Shown: one piece after another, positions 43,552-50,947 of the stretch
Position numbering within the stretch: the first letter of the stretch is position 1
How the letters are laid out: every line of letters begins with the position of its first letter
Assembly: GCA_963719525.1 (NCBI GenBank)
Contig: CAVRCG010000003.1
Coordinates: 1-64,000 of the forward strand
Reading direction: 5' to 3'
DNA length: 64,000 bases
From: Bernardetia sp963719525
Lineage (GTDB): Bacteria; Bacteroidota; Bacteroidia; Cytophagales; Bernardetiaceae
Position numbers and translations under genes: made by a program
Notes under the pieces: generated by a model
Told to the model about the DNA's origin: nothing
The model's database searches: none
The model's input: only the letters and a program-made list of their open reading frames with translations

Positions 43552-43576
43552 AGAAGTTCGAATCTTCTCGCCTCCA
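43552..43576 (+). tRNA. tRNA 3' fragment (T arm, acceptor strand)
   Basis: AGAAG-TTCGAAT-CTTCT forms a perfect T arm and is followed by CGCCTCC and discriminator A. The 5' acceptor strand and D arm that should precede it are not found. Upstream ATGACTCAGCG recalls the long variable arm of a Tyr tRNA, but the identity is open. Confidence 0.6.
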
Positions 43577-43594
43577 CAAACAAAATTATAAAAT

Positions 43595-43619
43595 GGGGGC
43601 GTAGCTCAGTGGCAGAGCA
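43595..43619 (+). tRNA. tRNA 5' fragment (acceptor strand, D arm)
   Basis: GGGGGCG-TA-GCTC-AGTGGCA-GAGC-A is a well-formed 5' half. What follows (AAGGTCATCTGTTGTAAAG) does not close an anticodon stem, and no CGCCCCC follows. Its acceptor strand could pair with that of the fragment just upstream, including one G-U pair. Confidence 0.6.
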
Positions 43620-43689
43620 AAGGTCATCTGTTGTAAAGTAGGTTTTCAAAATAGATAAAAATGCGTAGTGTCTAAAGAGCATTACAACC

Positions 43690-43773
43690 AACAACATGGC
43701 GAAATTGGTAAACGCACTTGACTCAGGATCAAGTACCTTTTTAGGTTTGTAGGTTCAACTCCTACTTTTGTTA
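43690..43773 (+). tRNA. tRNA-Leu (anticodon CAG), somewhat irregular
   Basis: Class II tRNA: D arm GCG-AAATTGGTAAA-CGC, anticodon stem CTTGA/TCAAG with loop CTCAGGA (CAG at 43724-43726), variable arm ACCT/AGGT, T arm GTAGG-TTCAACT-CCTAC. The acceptor AACAACA/TTTTGTT has six pairs and a C-T mismatch and begins with A in place of G. No CCA is encoded. A terminator follows two bases later, which supports expression. Confidence 0.65.
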
Positions 43774-43774
43774 C

Positions 43775-43810
43775 GGACAGGCACATAGGTTAGGTGTCTG
43801 TCCATTTTTT
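43775..43810 (+). terminator. Rho-independent terminator after tRNA-Leu
   Basis: GGACAGGCAC / GTGTCTGTCC (one G-U pair) followed by ATTTTTTG. Confidence 0.85.
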
Positions 43811-43818
43811 GTTAAAGA

Positions 43819-44460
43819 CTACGGAATTAAAATCTTTTTTCCTAAATATTTAGGTTCTTTTCCTGTCAGATAATCAACAAAAACTTTTACACGAGCCAGT
43901 TTTTCTCTAACTCTAGTTTTCAGACCATAATTTTTGTTTACATCTTTTGCATTAAAAGCAATAATTTCAATTCCCTCCAAATACCCCAAATAAATCGCTC
44001 TTTCATTATGGAATTTTTGAGAAATGACTGTAAACGAACTTTGCCCAAAAATTTCTCTAGCTCTAACCACAGAATCTAATGTTCTGAAACCTGCAAAATC
44101 TTCAACTATTCTGCTTTCTGGAACTCCTTTAGCAATCAAATCATTTTTCATGTCTTCGGTTTCGTTATAATCTTTTCTACTATTATCGCCACTTACAAGT
44201 ATATAATTTATTTTTTTGGCTTTGTAAAGTTTGACGGCAGCCTCAATTCTATATTTGAAATAATTATTTATATATCCATTCGGTAAAATTTTTCTTGTTC
44301 CCAAAAGTAATCCGACTTTGTTTTTAGGAATGTCCTTTGTGTTTTCGAAAACACTATTCTTTGCTTTGGAAACAACCAGATAATCAGCTACGATTATACT
44401 TCCTATCATTCCCAAAATGAGTAGAAAAGTAAAGAATATTATTTTTTTGAATAGTTTCAT
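43819..44460 (-). CDS. SanA/YdcF-like membrane protein (DUF218)
   Basis: 213 residues from ATG 44460 (the longer frame from 44505 runs into a palindrome). An N-terminal membrane helix (about 6-26) is followed by the DUF218 domain: VGLLLGTRKILPNGYINNYF, NYILVSGDNSRKDYNET and a later TLDSVVRAREIFGQSSFTVISQKFH. This is the SanA subgroup, tied in enterobacteria to the envelope barrier against vancomycin. Function here is inferred only by family. Confidence 0.88.
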   Translation of the reverse strand: MKLFKKIIFFTFLLILGMIGSIIVADYLVVSKAKNSVFENTKDIPKNKVGLLLGTRKILPNGYINNYFKYRIEAAVKLYKAKKINYILVSGDNSRKDYNETEDMKNDLIAKGVPESRIVEDFAGFRTLDSVVRAREIFGQSSFTVISQKFHNERAIYLGYLEGIEIIAFNAKDVNKNYGLKTRVREKLARVKVFVDYLTGKEPKYLGKKILIP

Positions 44461-44500
44461 TGTATTTGTTTTATGAAAGCTAAAGCATTCGATACATTTT

Positions 44501-44522
44501 CTCACGCTAAAGCGTAAGCTAC
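44501..44522 (-). repeat. GTAGC-anchored palindrome (stem ACGC/GCGT)
   Basis: On the minus strand GTAGC-TTACGC-TTTA-GCGTGAG. It has the same frame as 21820 and 32903 with both stem arms changed. Confidence 0.9.
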
Positions 44523-44530
44523 TTTTTATA

Positions 44531-44577
44531 AAAAAACGCCTTACCTATCAAAAAAATGATAAACTAAGGCGTTTTTT
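44531..44577 (-). terminator. Rho-independent terminator of the acyl-CoA dehydrogenase gene
   Basis: AAAAAACGCCTTA / TAAGGCGTTTTTT around a loop that can itself pair (TATCA/TGATA). Strong in both directions. Confidence 0.9.
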
Positions 44578-44584
44578 ATTTTAA

Positions 44585-44615
44585 CCGAACGGTTCGCTTT
44601 GAGCGAACCGTTCGG
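44585..44615. repeat. 31-base palindrome CCGAACGGTTCGCT-TTG-AGCGAACCGTTCGG
   Basis: Two perfect 14-base arms around three bases, between the terminator and the dehydrogenase stop codon. GC-rich for this DNA. No second copy with this stem was seen in the window; it may be another stem variant of a dispersed family. Confidence 0.85.
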
Positions 44616-44630
44616 TAGATGGTAGATAAA

Positions 44631-45803
44631 TTAGTCTTTCAAAATATGTCTTGAAATCACAATCTTTTGAATTTCAGATGTTCCTTCATAGATTTCTGTA
44701 ATTTTTGCATCACGAAGCATTCTTTCTACATGATATTCTTTTACATAACCATATCCACCGTGAATCTGAATGGCATCAGAAGTTACTTCCATAGCAATCT
44801 TTGAAGCATATAATTTTGCCATTGCGCCAGAAAGAGAATAATCTCCACCTGCATCTTTTATTTGTGCAGCCTTCAAACACAATAGACGAGCAGCTTCTAC
44901 TTTTGTAGCCATATCAGCCAATTTGAAAGCAATTGCTTGATGTTTATGAATTTCTTTTCCAAATGTTTTACGTTCTTTTGAGTATTTCAAAGCCAATTCT
45001 AAAGCACCACCAGCAATCCCGACAGCTTGTGCAGCAATTCCGATACGTCCACCATTAAGCGTTGCCATTGCAATATTAAAACCTTGTCCGTCTGTTCCTA
45101 AGCGATTTTCTTTCGGTATTTTTACGTCTGTAAACATTAATGAGTGTGTGTCCGAACCACGAATACCCATTTTGTCTTCTTTTTTACCAACTACAAAACC
45201 GTCCATTCCACGCTCAACAATTACACAATTAATTCCTTTATGTTTTTTATCAACGTCAGTTTGAGCCATTACCAAATAAATAGAAGCTGTTTTTCCGTTT
45301 GTAATCCAGTTTTTTGTTCCATTTAATAAATAATGGTCGCCTTTGTCTTCTGCTGTTGTGCGTTGTGAAGTTGCATCACTTCCAGCTTCTGGTTCAGAAA
45401 GACAGAAAGCACCAATTTTTTCGCCTGTTGCAAGAGGCTTTAAGAATTTCTCTTTCTGCTGGTCTGTTCCATATTTTTCCAATGCCCAACACACGAGAGA
45501 ATTATTTACCGACATACAAACGGAAGCCGAAGCATCTACTTTTGATATTTCTTCGATGGCTAGAATATAAGAAACGGTATCCATTCCACTTCCTCCGTAT
45601 TCTGGTTTGACCATCATTCCCATAAAACCAAGGTCGCCCATTGCTTTCATTTGTTCGGTAGGAAAACGTTGTTCATTATCACGTTCGATTACGCCTTCCC
45701 AAAGATGGTTTTGAGCAAAATCTCGTGCTGCTTGTTGTACTTCTGCTTGTTCTTCTGTAAGTTCGAAACTGAGAACTTGTGGTGTTTCTGCTACTAATGC
45801 CAT
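44631..45803 (-). CDS. Acyl-CoA dehydrogenase
   Basis: FAD enzyme that introduces the 2,3 double bond in beta-oxidation (short/branched-chain type by sequence style). 390 residues from ATG 45803; an upstream start at 45869 would add an unlikely 22 residues. Motifs: CLSEPEAGSDATSQRT, the FAD/substrate stretch WITNGKTASIYLVMA, GIRGSDTHSLMF, QAIAFKLADMA, and the C-terminal QIHGGYGYVKEYHVERMLRDAK followed by IYEGTSEIQ with the catalytic Glu. Stands alone. Chain-length preference cannot be told. Confidence 0.93.
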   Translation of the reverse strand: MALVAETPQVLSFELTEEQAEVQQAARDFAQNHLWEGVIERDNEQRFPTEQMKAMGDLGFMGMMVKPEYGGSGMDTVSYILAIEEISKVDASASVCMSVNNSLVCWALEKYGTDQQKEKFLKPLATGEKIGAFCLSEPEAGSDATSQRTTAEDKGDHYLLNGTKNWITNGKTASIYLVMAQTDVDKKHKGINCVIVERGMDGFVVGKKEDKMGIRGSDTHSLMFTDVKIPKENRLGTDGQGFNIAMATLNGGRIGIAAQAVGIAGGALELALKYSKERKTFGKEIHKHQAIAFKLADMATKVEAARLLCLKAAQIKDAGGDYSLSGAMAKLYASKIAMEVTSDAIQIHGGYGYVKEYHVERMLRDAKITEIYEGTSEIQKIVISRHILKD

Positions 45804-45971
45804 ATATTTTTTAGTTGTTTTTTTTGAATTGTAAGTTCGTATATTCTTGATAATCAGACAAAAATACAAATTAATCTACAAATTTTCAATATCATTTGAA
45901 AGTTTGCAAGTCTGAATTTTAAAGCCTTTTGTAAACTAATTTTGTTTTTGTTTTTCTATAAAAAACGAAAG

Positions 45972-46508
45972 TTATTGTTTGTCAAGATTGATATTTAGTT
46001 TTACAGTTACTGGAATATCAAATGGAACACCTATTAATTCTTCTGCTAATGCTGCTGGAATGGTTACAGTTGTAGTGTTTTGAAGCACTAATTTGGTATC
46101 AGTAAGTGTAGTTACATCAAATGTTTGTAAATCATCAAGAGTTTGTGCATCTACAACACCTGTCAAATCGCCTTCTACTAAACCTGTAAATGTAAGTGTT
46201 TCGCCGTTTTCTGAAAGTGTCCAAGTTCCTTGTTGTTGTGTGTCTGCTTCCCCTATTACAAATGTTCCGTTTTCGTTAAACATGATTACTTGTCCTTCCA
46301 ATCCCTGTGTCGGATCAAAATCATCGGTCAAACTATCGGGTAGAGTTTGCCCAAAGGGAAGTAAAGTTTCTGTATTAGCAGTTGTTACAACCCACATTTT
46401 TCCTACCAAATTTTCTTTTGGTGTTGGTTCTTTCTCCTCTTCTTTTTTACAGGCAGAGAAAACGGTAAGGCACAAAATGAATACTACTACTAAATTTAAA
46501 GTTCTCAT
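45972..46508 (-). CDS. Lipoprotein with lipocalin-like domain, 178 aa
   Basis: Signal peptide with lipobox TVFSAC (Cys20), then an acidic linker (KKEEEKEPTPKE) and a beta-rich domain with VGKMWVVTTAN, MFNENGTFVIGE, GTWTLSENGETLTFTG and TDTKLVLQ, the pattern of the small lipocalin-like domains common in Bacteroidota lipoproteins. Likely faces the periplasm or surface. Ligand unknown. Confidence 0.82.
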   Translation of the reverse strand: MRTLNLVVVFILCLTVFSACKKEEEKEPTPKENLVGKMWVVTTANTETLLPFGQTLPDSLTDDFDPTQGLEGQVIMFNENGTFVIGEADTQQQGTWTLSENGETLTFTGLVEGDLTGVVDAQTLDDLQTFDVTTLTDTKLVLQNTTTVTIPAALAEELIGVPFDIPVTVKLNINLDKQ

Positions 46509-46551
46509 AATTTTGATTTGATTATAATTATAGCGTTTTTTTTATTTGATT

Positions 46552-46851
46552 TTAAGTTGTTTTTTTAGTTACTGCTTCTGTTTGATAAGCAATTGCTGTT
46601 TTGTCCATCTTGATACGAACGCCTTTGTCTATTTCTACGGTTACAGTATTTTCGCTGACATCGATTATTTTGCCGTGTAATCCTCCTGAAGTAACTACTT
46701 TCATTTCTCTAGCTAGAGATTCTATAAATGTTTTTTGGTCTTTTGCTTTTTTCTGTTGTGGACGAATAAGGAAAAAGTACATAACAATGAACATAGCCCC
46801 AAAAAGAAGAATTTGAGGTAATGCTTCTGCACTTAATGATTGTAATAACAT
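46552..46851 (-). CDS. yajC: Preprotein translocase subunit YajC
   Basis: 99 residues: one N-terminal membrane helix (about 15-33) with the conserved FYFLIRPQQKK-like motif (MYFFLIRPQQKKAK), then a small domain with VVTSGGLHGKIIDVSENTVTVEI. Accessory part of SecDF-YajC. secDF is not adjacent. Ends 43 bases before the lipoprotein gene and may be co-transcribed with it. Confidence 0.95.
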   Translation of the reverse strand: MLLQSLSAEALPQILLFGAMFIVMYFFLIRPQQKKAKDQKTFIESLAREMKVVTSGGLHGKIIDVSENTVTVEIDKGVRIKMDKTAIAYQTEAVTKKTT

Positions 46852-47347
46852 AATTTTGATTTTTGTTAATTATGTGAATATTGATTTTTTGGTTGGTTAC
46901 AAAATTACTAAAAAAATCAGTCATTCAGTTTTAATGTAGGTTAATCCTAATGAAAAATAACTATTTATTTTTCGAAAACCTTCTCTCAATTACTCTAATA
47001 AAATTATCAGTTTTATATGATTTTTATCAATCCTTCTTGTTTTTTCTAATTTTTCTAGGTTTTTCTAGGTTTTTGAGCATTTTTACTAATTTTCTTTTAT
47101 CCAATAAATAGAAGTGTTTGTCTTGAAGACTGTTTGTGTTTATCGAAAACGAAGGTAGTTTGATGCTTGATTGTAATTTTCTGCGTGGATTTTGAATAGT
47201 GTCTAGTAATTCCGAGCAATTCTGAAGCAAAGACGATTTAATACTACTGTCATCAGACTTATTAAGAATGATATGAATACTATTACGAAAAACATCAAGA
47301 AAAGAAAACAAAAATAAGACCAGCCAACTACTTAGAATTTTTATATT
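46852..47347. other. Divergent 496-base region between yajC and the TPR gene
   Basis: AT-rich. A 94-residue minus-strand frame (47027-47311) exists but shows no family features and ends in a lysine-rich tail made by the repeat TTTTTCTAGG near 47045-47070; I do not call it a gene. No dispersed palindrome was seen. Confidence 0.5.
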
Positions 47348-48721
47348 ATGCTAAACTATCTATTTTACAAAACAGAAGAATTATTCTACCAGCTATTTTT
47401 AAATAATAGTCGTTATCGCAAAACTGCTGAGGCAATGAACGCAGAAAACTACTATGAGCTGCAAGCTGTCTTAGAATCTCATTTGCGTAGAGGATATGGA
47501 TATGCAGATTTTCAAAACTGGAATGATGCCATTAGAGAGTTCGAACAAGTGCTGGCTATTCATCCCAACCATACAGAAGCTATTTTTGGTCTGGCTGTTT
47601 CGTTTTATAATCGTTGGTTGGATTATGGAAAATCTAAAGACAAATACCGTGCAGCAGGTCTGGCTCGTCTTTGCGTGAACAACGAACCTCAACATTATAA
47701 AGCCATGCAGCTTTTGAGTCAGATTTATAAAGGTGCTGCTCTTGAAGAAGCCATGCAAAAACGCTCGTGGCATACCAATATTATGGTCGGACTTGTAGGG
47801 ATAATGTTTCTTTCTGGTGGATATTTGGGATATAGTTATCTAGAACAAAGTTCTAATTTAGATTCCTTTGAAGAAGAATTAATTCTTCTGAAAAGAAGTA
47901 CGAGTAATAATACAGCAGGTTTGGCTTTTGATGATAATAATTCTCCTATGCAAGCAGCAGGTTCATTAAAATCAATTACGATTTTGGAAGATGAAGGACT
48001 TCATTTGCCTGTTGAATGGATAATAAATCCAAAATTTGAAGGACTGAAACTAGAAGTAGAACAGTCTAAGTTTAAAAATTTTAATGGTGCTTATTCCTAT
48101 AATTTGTTAGCTGATTTGTATGTTTCTACAGGCTCGATTTCCAATTTACAACTACGTATCGAACTTTTAGACAGAGACGGACACGCCATAGCGCAAGATG
48201 TAGTCAATGCAATAGAAACTTTTGACCCAATAGCTAGAAAAGGAGAGTCAATTCCGTTTCGTTATTTAGAATATAGAGAAGAGTTTGTAGAAAATGCAGC
48301 TTTAGTACGAGTGCGAGTAGAAAGGGTAGAATATGGAGAAAGTATGGAATTAAATACTGTTCCTGTGAGTTTGGAATGGAACGATATGAGTGATTTTAAT
48401 CCAAATATTTTACTTTCCGAACGTATAAGTAATTTGCAAGAAATTGAAGAAAACGGAAAAACGGGAGCTTTCCATCACTTTGAGTGGGAAATTCAGAATG
48501 CAACCGAAAAAGGACAAGTAAACCTTTTACAAGCAGAAATAAAATGGATAGGGCATCACGAACAAGTTTTGGATAGCAGAACAACCTATCTGATAAATTC
48601 TTCTGAACCAACATTAAAAGCAAACCAGATTCGTAGTATTGGAAGAGCTTACCGTTTGGAAGGAATAAAGAAAGAAGACATTGCTCGTTATTCAGTAACG
48701 ATAAAAGAAATTGAAGACTAA
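47348..48721 (+). CDS. Membrane protein with N-terminal TPR region, 457 aa
   Basis: Residues 1-130 form a TPR-like helical region in the cytoplasm (YADFQNWNDAIREFEQVLAIHPNHTEAIFGLA), then comes one membrane helix (about 141-162: GLVGIMFLSGGYLGYSYL), then about 290 residues outside with two similar beta domains (about 215-330 and 345-450; both have LQLRIELLDRDG- or LLQAEIKWIGHHEQVLDSRT-type strands). No enzyme motif and no name. The start codon ATG 47348 has no SD. A terminator follows. Confidence 0.8.
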   Translation: MLNYLFYKTEELFYQLFLNNSRYRKTAEAMNAENYYELQAVLESHLRRGYGYADFQNWNDAIREFEQVLAIHPNHTEAIFGLAVSFYNRWLDYGKSKDKYRAAGLARLCVNNEPQHYKAMQLLSQIYKGAALEEAMQKRSWHTNIMVGLVGIMFLSGGYLGYSYLEQSSNLDSFEEELILLKRSTSNNTAGLAFDDNNSPMQAAGSLKSITILEDEGLHLPVEWIINPKFEGLKLEVEQSKFKNFNGAYSYNLLADLYVSTGSISNLQLRIELLDRDGHAIAQDVVNAIETFDPIARKGESIPFRYLEYREEFVENAALVRVRVERVEYGESMELNTVPVSLEWNDMSDFNPNILLSERISNLQEIEENGKTGAFHHFEWEIQNATEKGQVNLLQAEIKWIGHHEQVLDSRTTYLINSSEPTLKANQIRSIGRAYRLEGIKKEDIARYSVTIKEIED

Positions 48722-48800
48722 TTTAATGAATAATTGAAAATTATTGTACTTAAATAATCAAATTAAAACACATTTAAGATTAAGGATAGGATAGGATTGA

Positions 48801-48833
48801 AAAAAGCGTGGGAATTTTTCCTACGCTTTTTTT
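48801..48833 (+). terminator. Rho-independent terminator
   Basis: AAAAAGCGTGGG / CCTACGCTTTTTTT (one G-T pair), 80 bases past the TPR/membrane-protein stop. Confidence 0.88.
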
Positions 48834-48918
48834 GTATTCAAATTTGTTGAAATAAACGGTATCACGGTTATTTACAGGTCTAGTAATCAATCAGTTATAG
48901 AAAAGTAAAACGGTCTTA

Positions 48919-48960
48919 TTTTTCCATAGCACGGTTTGCAAACCCTGTGCTATGGGAAAA
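48919..48960. repeat. MITE-core palindrome alone (CACAGGG stem variant)
   Basis: TTTTTCCATAGCAC..GGTTTGC then AAACCCTGTGCTATGGGAAAA. Same stem variant as 26103-26154, with two bases lost in the left arm. No MITE ends are seen around it. Apart from this and the terminator, 48722-49116 holds nothing I recognise. Confidence 0.85.
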
Positions 48961-49116
48961 TGAACATTACTAAATTAACCGTTATAACGTTTAATATAAT
49001 TATTTTTTTAAAATTATATTCGTAGATTAAATGCTTACCTTTAACAGAAATACAACGCCGTTCAACAAATTATAAACTACTAAATACAGTAAAAGGCAAG
49101 CCTTTAACCTATTAAT

Positions 49117-49377
49117 TTAGACCATTTCAGTTTCAAAAATTTTGTATTCGTAAAACTCCATAATCAAATTAGCTAATAATTTTTTACATGCTAATTCTAC
49201 TTTTTGTTCTGCTTCTGCTTTGTTTTCGGCTTCAATTTCTAATTGAATATGTTTTCCAATTCTGACATCGTGTATTTCTTTTATGCCCAAATTATCCAAA
49301 CCTAATTTTACGGCTTTTCCTTGAGGGTCTAAAATTTCTTTGAGAGGCATTACGTCAATTTCTGCTCTGAATTTCAT
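49117..49377 (-). CDS. purS: Phosphoribosylformylglycinamidine synthase subunit PurS
   Basis: Small subunit that bridges PurL and PurQ in the FGAM synthase complex of purine synthesis. 86 residues, with VMPLKEILDPQGKAVKLGLDNLG and VRIGKHIQLEIEAENKAEAEQKV, typical for PurS. purL and purQ are not in the window, so the subunit is coded apart. Confidence 0.93.
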   Translation of the reverse strand: MKFRAEIDVMPLKEILDPQGKAVKLGLDNLGIKEIHDVRIGKHIQLEIEAENKAEAEQKVELACKKLLANLIMEFYEYKIFETEMV

Positions 49378-49492
49378 AGTTTTATGTAATTTTGAGTGTG
49401 AATATTTTAAATACGAACTTATAAAAACAAATATACGGACTAAGTTAGTAAATTGCCTTTTTTTATTGGAATAGAAGTATCAAACTTTCATT

Positions 49493-50290
49493 ATGACTTA
49501 TACCCATAAAATCAGTTCAGAAATACATCAAGATTTTCTGAATCAAGACCGAACTGACCCAATTACTGGAGAAAAGATAGAAGAAGGACATACCATTGTG
49601 ATTTGTGCTGCTTGTAAATCAGCTTTTTTTATTGAAAGTTGGGAATATCTCAATCATTCGCATTGCGAGCAATCTGAAACGCTTCAAGAAATTCCTATCT
49701 CAAAAAATCTGTTTTTAGTGCCTAAAGAAATGGAATTTTTACCTTTTGGTTTTGCATCTTCTCCTACGTTCAGTTCTAATATTAGTGTTTTGAGAGCTCT
49801 TACAATACTTCTTTTTATTAGTTCTCCTTGGGTAGGTGTAGGTCTTAGTAACTTATTAGGAAACTCCTCTTTCGGCTGGCTATGGTTTTTAGCAGTACTA
49901 ATTTTTAGTGGTTGGGTCGAATGGAACGATGAGAATCCTTCAAAAACAAATAAATTAAGCACCAAACAAATAGAAACAAACAATACAGAATTATTACTTG
50001 CAATCAATTTTTCTAAAAAGGGAATTGTACTCAAAAATGAAAAGAAAGATAGACATAAAGAAAAACTTATTTTATTCGAAGACATAGAAGAGCTAAAATA
50101 TTCAATTAAGTATCATCCCAGCAAGCCTCTTAGTTCAAGATTATTTTGTCAATTAAAAGTCAAAATTGTAGGTCATAACACAGCAAGTATTACACGTTAT
50201 GCAACAATTCATAGAGAAACTATTCCAGAATGGAGTGATTTTATTTCAAAACTTCCATATAATTTGAGAATAATAAACAGAGATTTTTAA
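49493..50290 (+). CDS. Membrane protein with an N-terminal RING-like zinc motif, 265 aa
   Basis: Residues 20-65 hold a degenerate treble-clef or RING-like motif: DPITGEKIEEGHTIVICAAC, then W and NHSHCEQ, giving Cys/Cys/His/Cys ligands as in prokaryotic RING-like domains. Two membrane helices follow (about 101-121 and 126-145), then a cytoplasmic beta domain of about 110 residues that looks PH-like. Such domain sets are scattered among Bacteroidota, and no role is known. Transcribed alone and divergent from purS. Confidence 0.75.
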   Translation: MTYTHKISSEIHQDFLNQDRTDPITGEKIEEGHTIVICAACKSAFFIESWEYLNHSHCEQSETLQEIPISKNLFLVPKEMEFLPFGFASSPTFSSNISVLRALTILLFISSPWVGVGLSNLLGNSSFGWLWFLAVLIFSGWVEWNDENPSKTNKLSTKQIETNNTELLLAINFSKKGIVLKNEKKDRHKEKLILFEDIEELKYSIKYHPSKPLSSRLFCQLKVKIVGHNTASITRYATIHRETIPEWSDFISKLPYNLRIINRDF

Positions 50291-50947
50291 ATTTTAGAAA
50301 AAACAGATTTGAAATACTACTCAAAACCCATTCATTTTATTAACATTTTTTAATAAAAAATACATTATTTATCATTTTCTAGAAAAATAATTATTTACGT
50401 AATTAGCTAAAAATCAATTAGTTATATCAATATAATATTATTTATCAAATTATTTTCAAGATATGTTGTCATTTTCATGCCCTTTTTGACATTAAGTAGT
50501 AGTAAGTAGAATAAGTCCTTTGTTTGAAAAGTTTTATTTCATTGACATAATTATTTTTCAAACAGGCAGTAGGTTAGAGAATGTTTCTTTTTACTTTGAG
50601 AAAAATTGAAAGGGAATGAGTACTCAAGGTATTAAAATGAAACGTGTAAAAAAGAGAAAAGGGGAATCTTTTTACAAAAAAAATTCTCTAACCTTCTTAA
50701 TAAAAAAAATCAGATGTCTTTTACTTTAAGTAAAGTATCAGAAAATAATGATGTTAAAATGAATAACTAGTAATTTTATTGTAAAATTATTATGGGTAAA
50801 GCATATCAGAAACACACTCTTCATTTGAGGGGTGTGTTTTTTATGTTTTGTTTTCTATACATCGCTATTCTTCGAAACGTGTTTCTGTTGAAAAATTCAA
50901 TTTGATAAATCAAATTACTACATAATCTGAATACCGTATTTTGTTTA
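50291..50947. other. 657-base intergenic region with terminator and a palindrome
   Basis: AACACAC(TC) / GGGGTGTGTTTTTT at 50810-50842 is a terminator that could serve either flank. A palindrome ending in the GTAGT-type anchor lies at 50900-50925 (AATTTGATAAATCAAATT, then ACTAC), preceded near 50862 by a stretch like that at 20240. TTTACTT-T-AAGTAAA is at 50720-50734. Between 50616 and 50729 a 37-codon basic open frame exists (MSTQGIKMKRVKKRKGES) which I cannot support as a gene. Confidence 0.6.

Noticed and set aside
43552..43640. A working permuted tRNA gene
   Set aside because: The acceptor strands match, but the sequences beyond the D arm and before the T arm do not form an anticodon stem. 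Reported only as a curiosity.
47027..47311. 94-residue minus-strand open frame
   Set aside because: No family features, low-complexity lysine-rich end formed by a short repeat, no promoter seen. I treat the region as intergenic.
50616..50729. 37-codon basic open frame starting after AGGGA
   Set aside because: It has a fair ribosome site but no similarity I recognise, and chance frames of this size are common; conservation would be needed.
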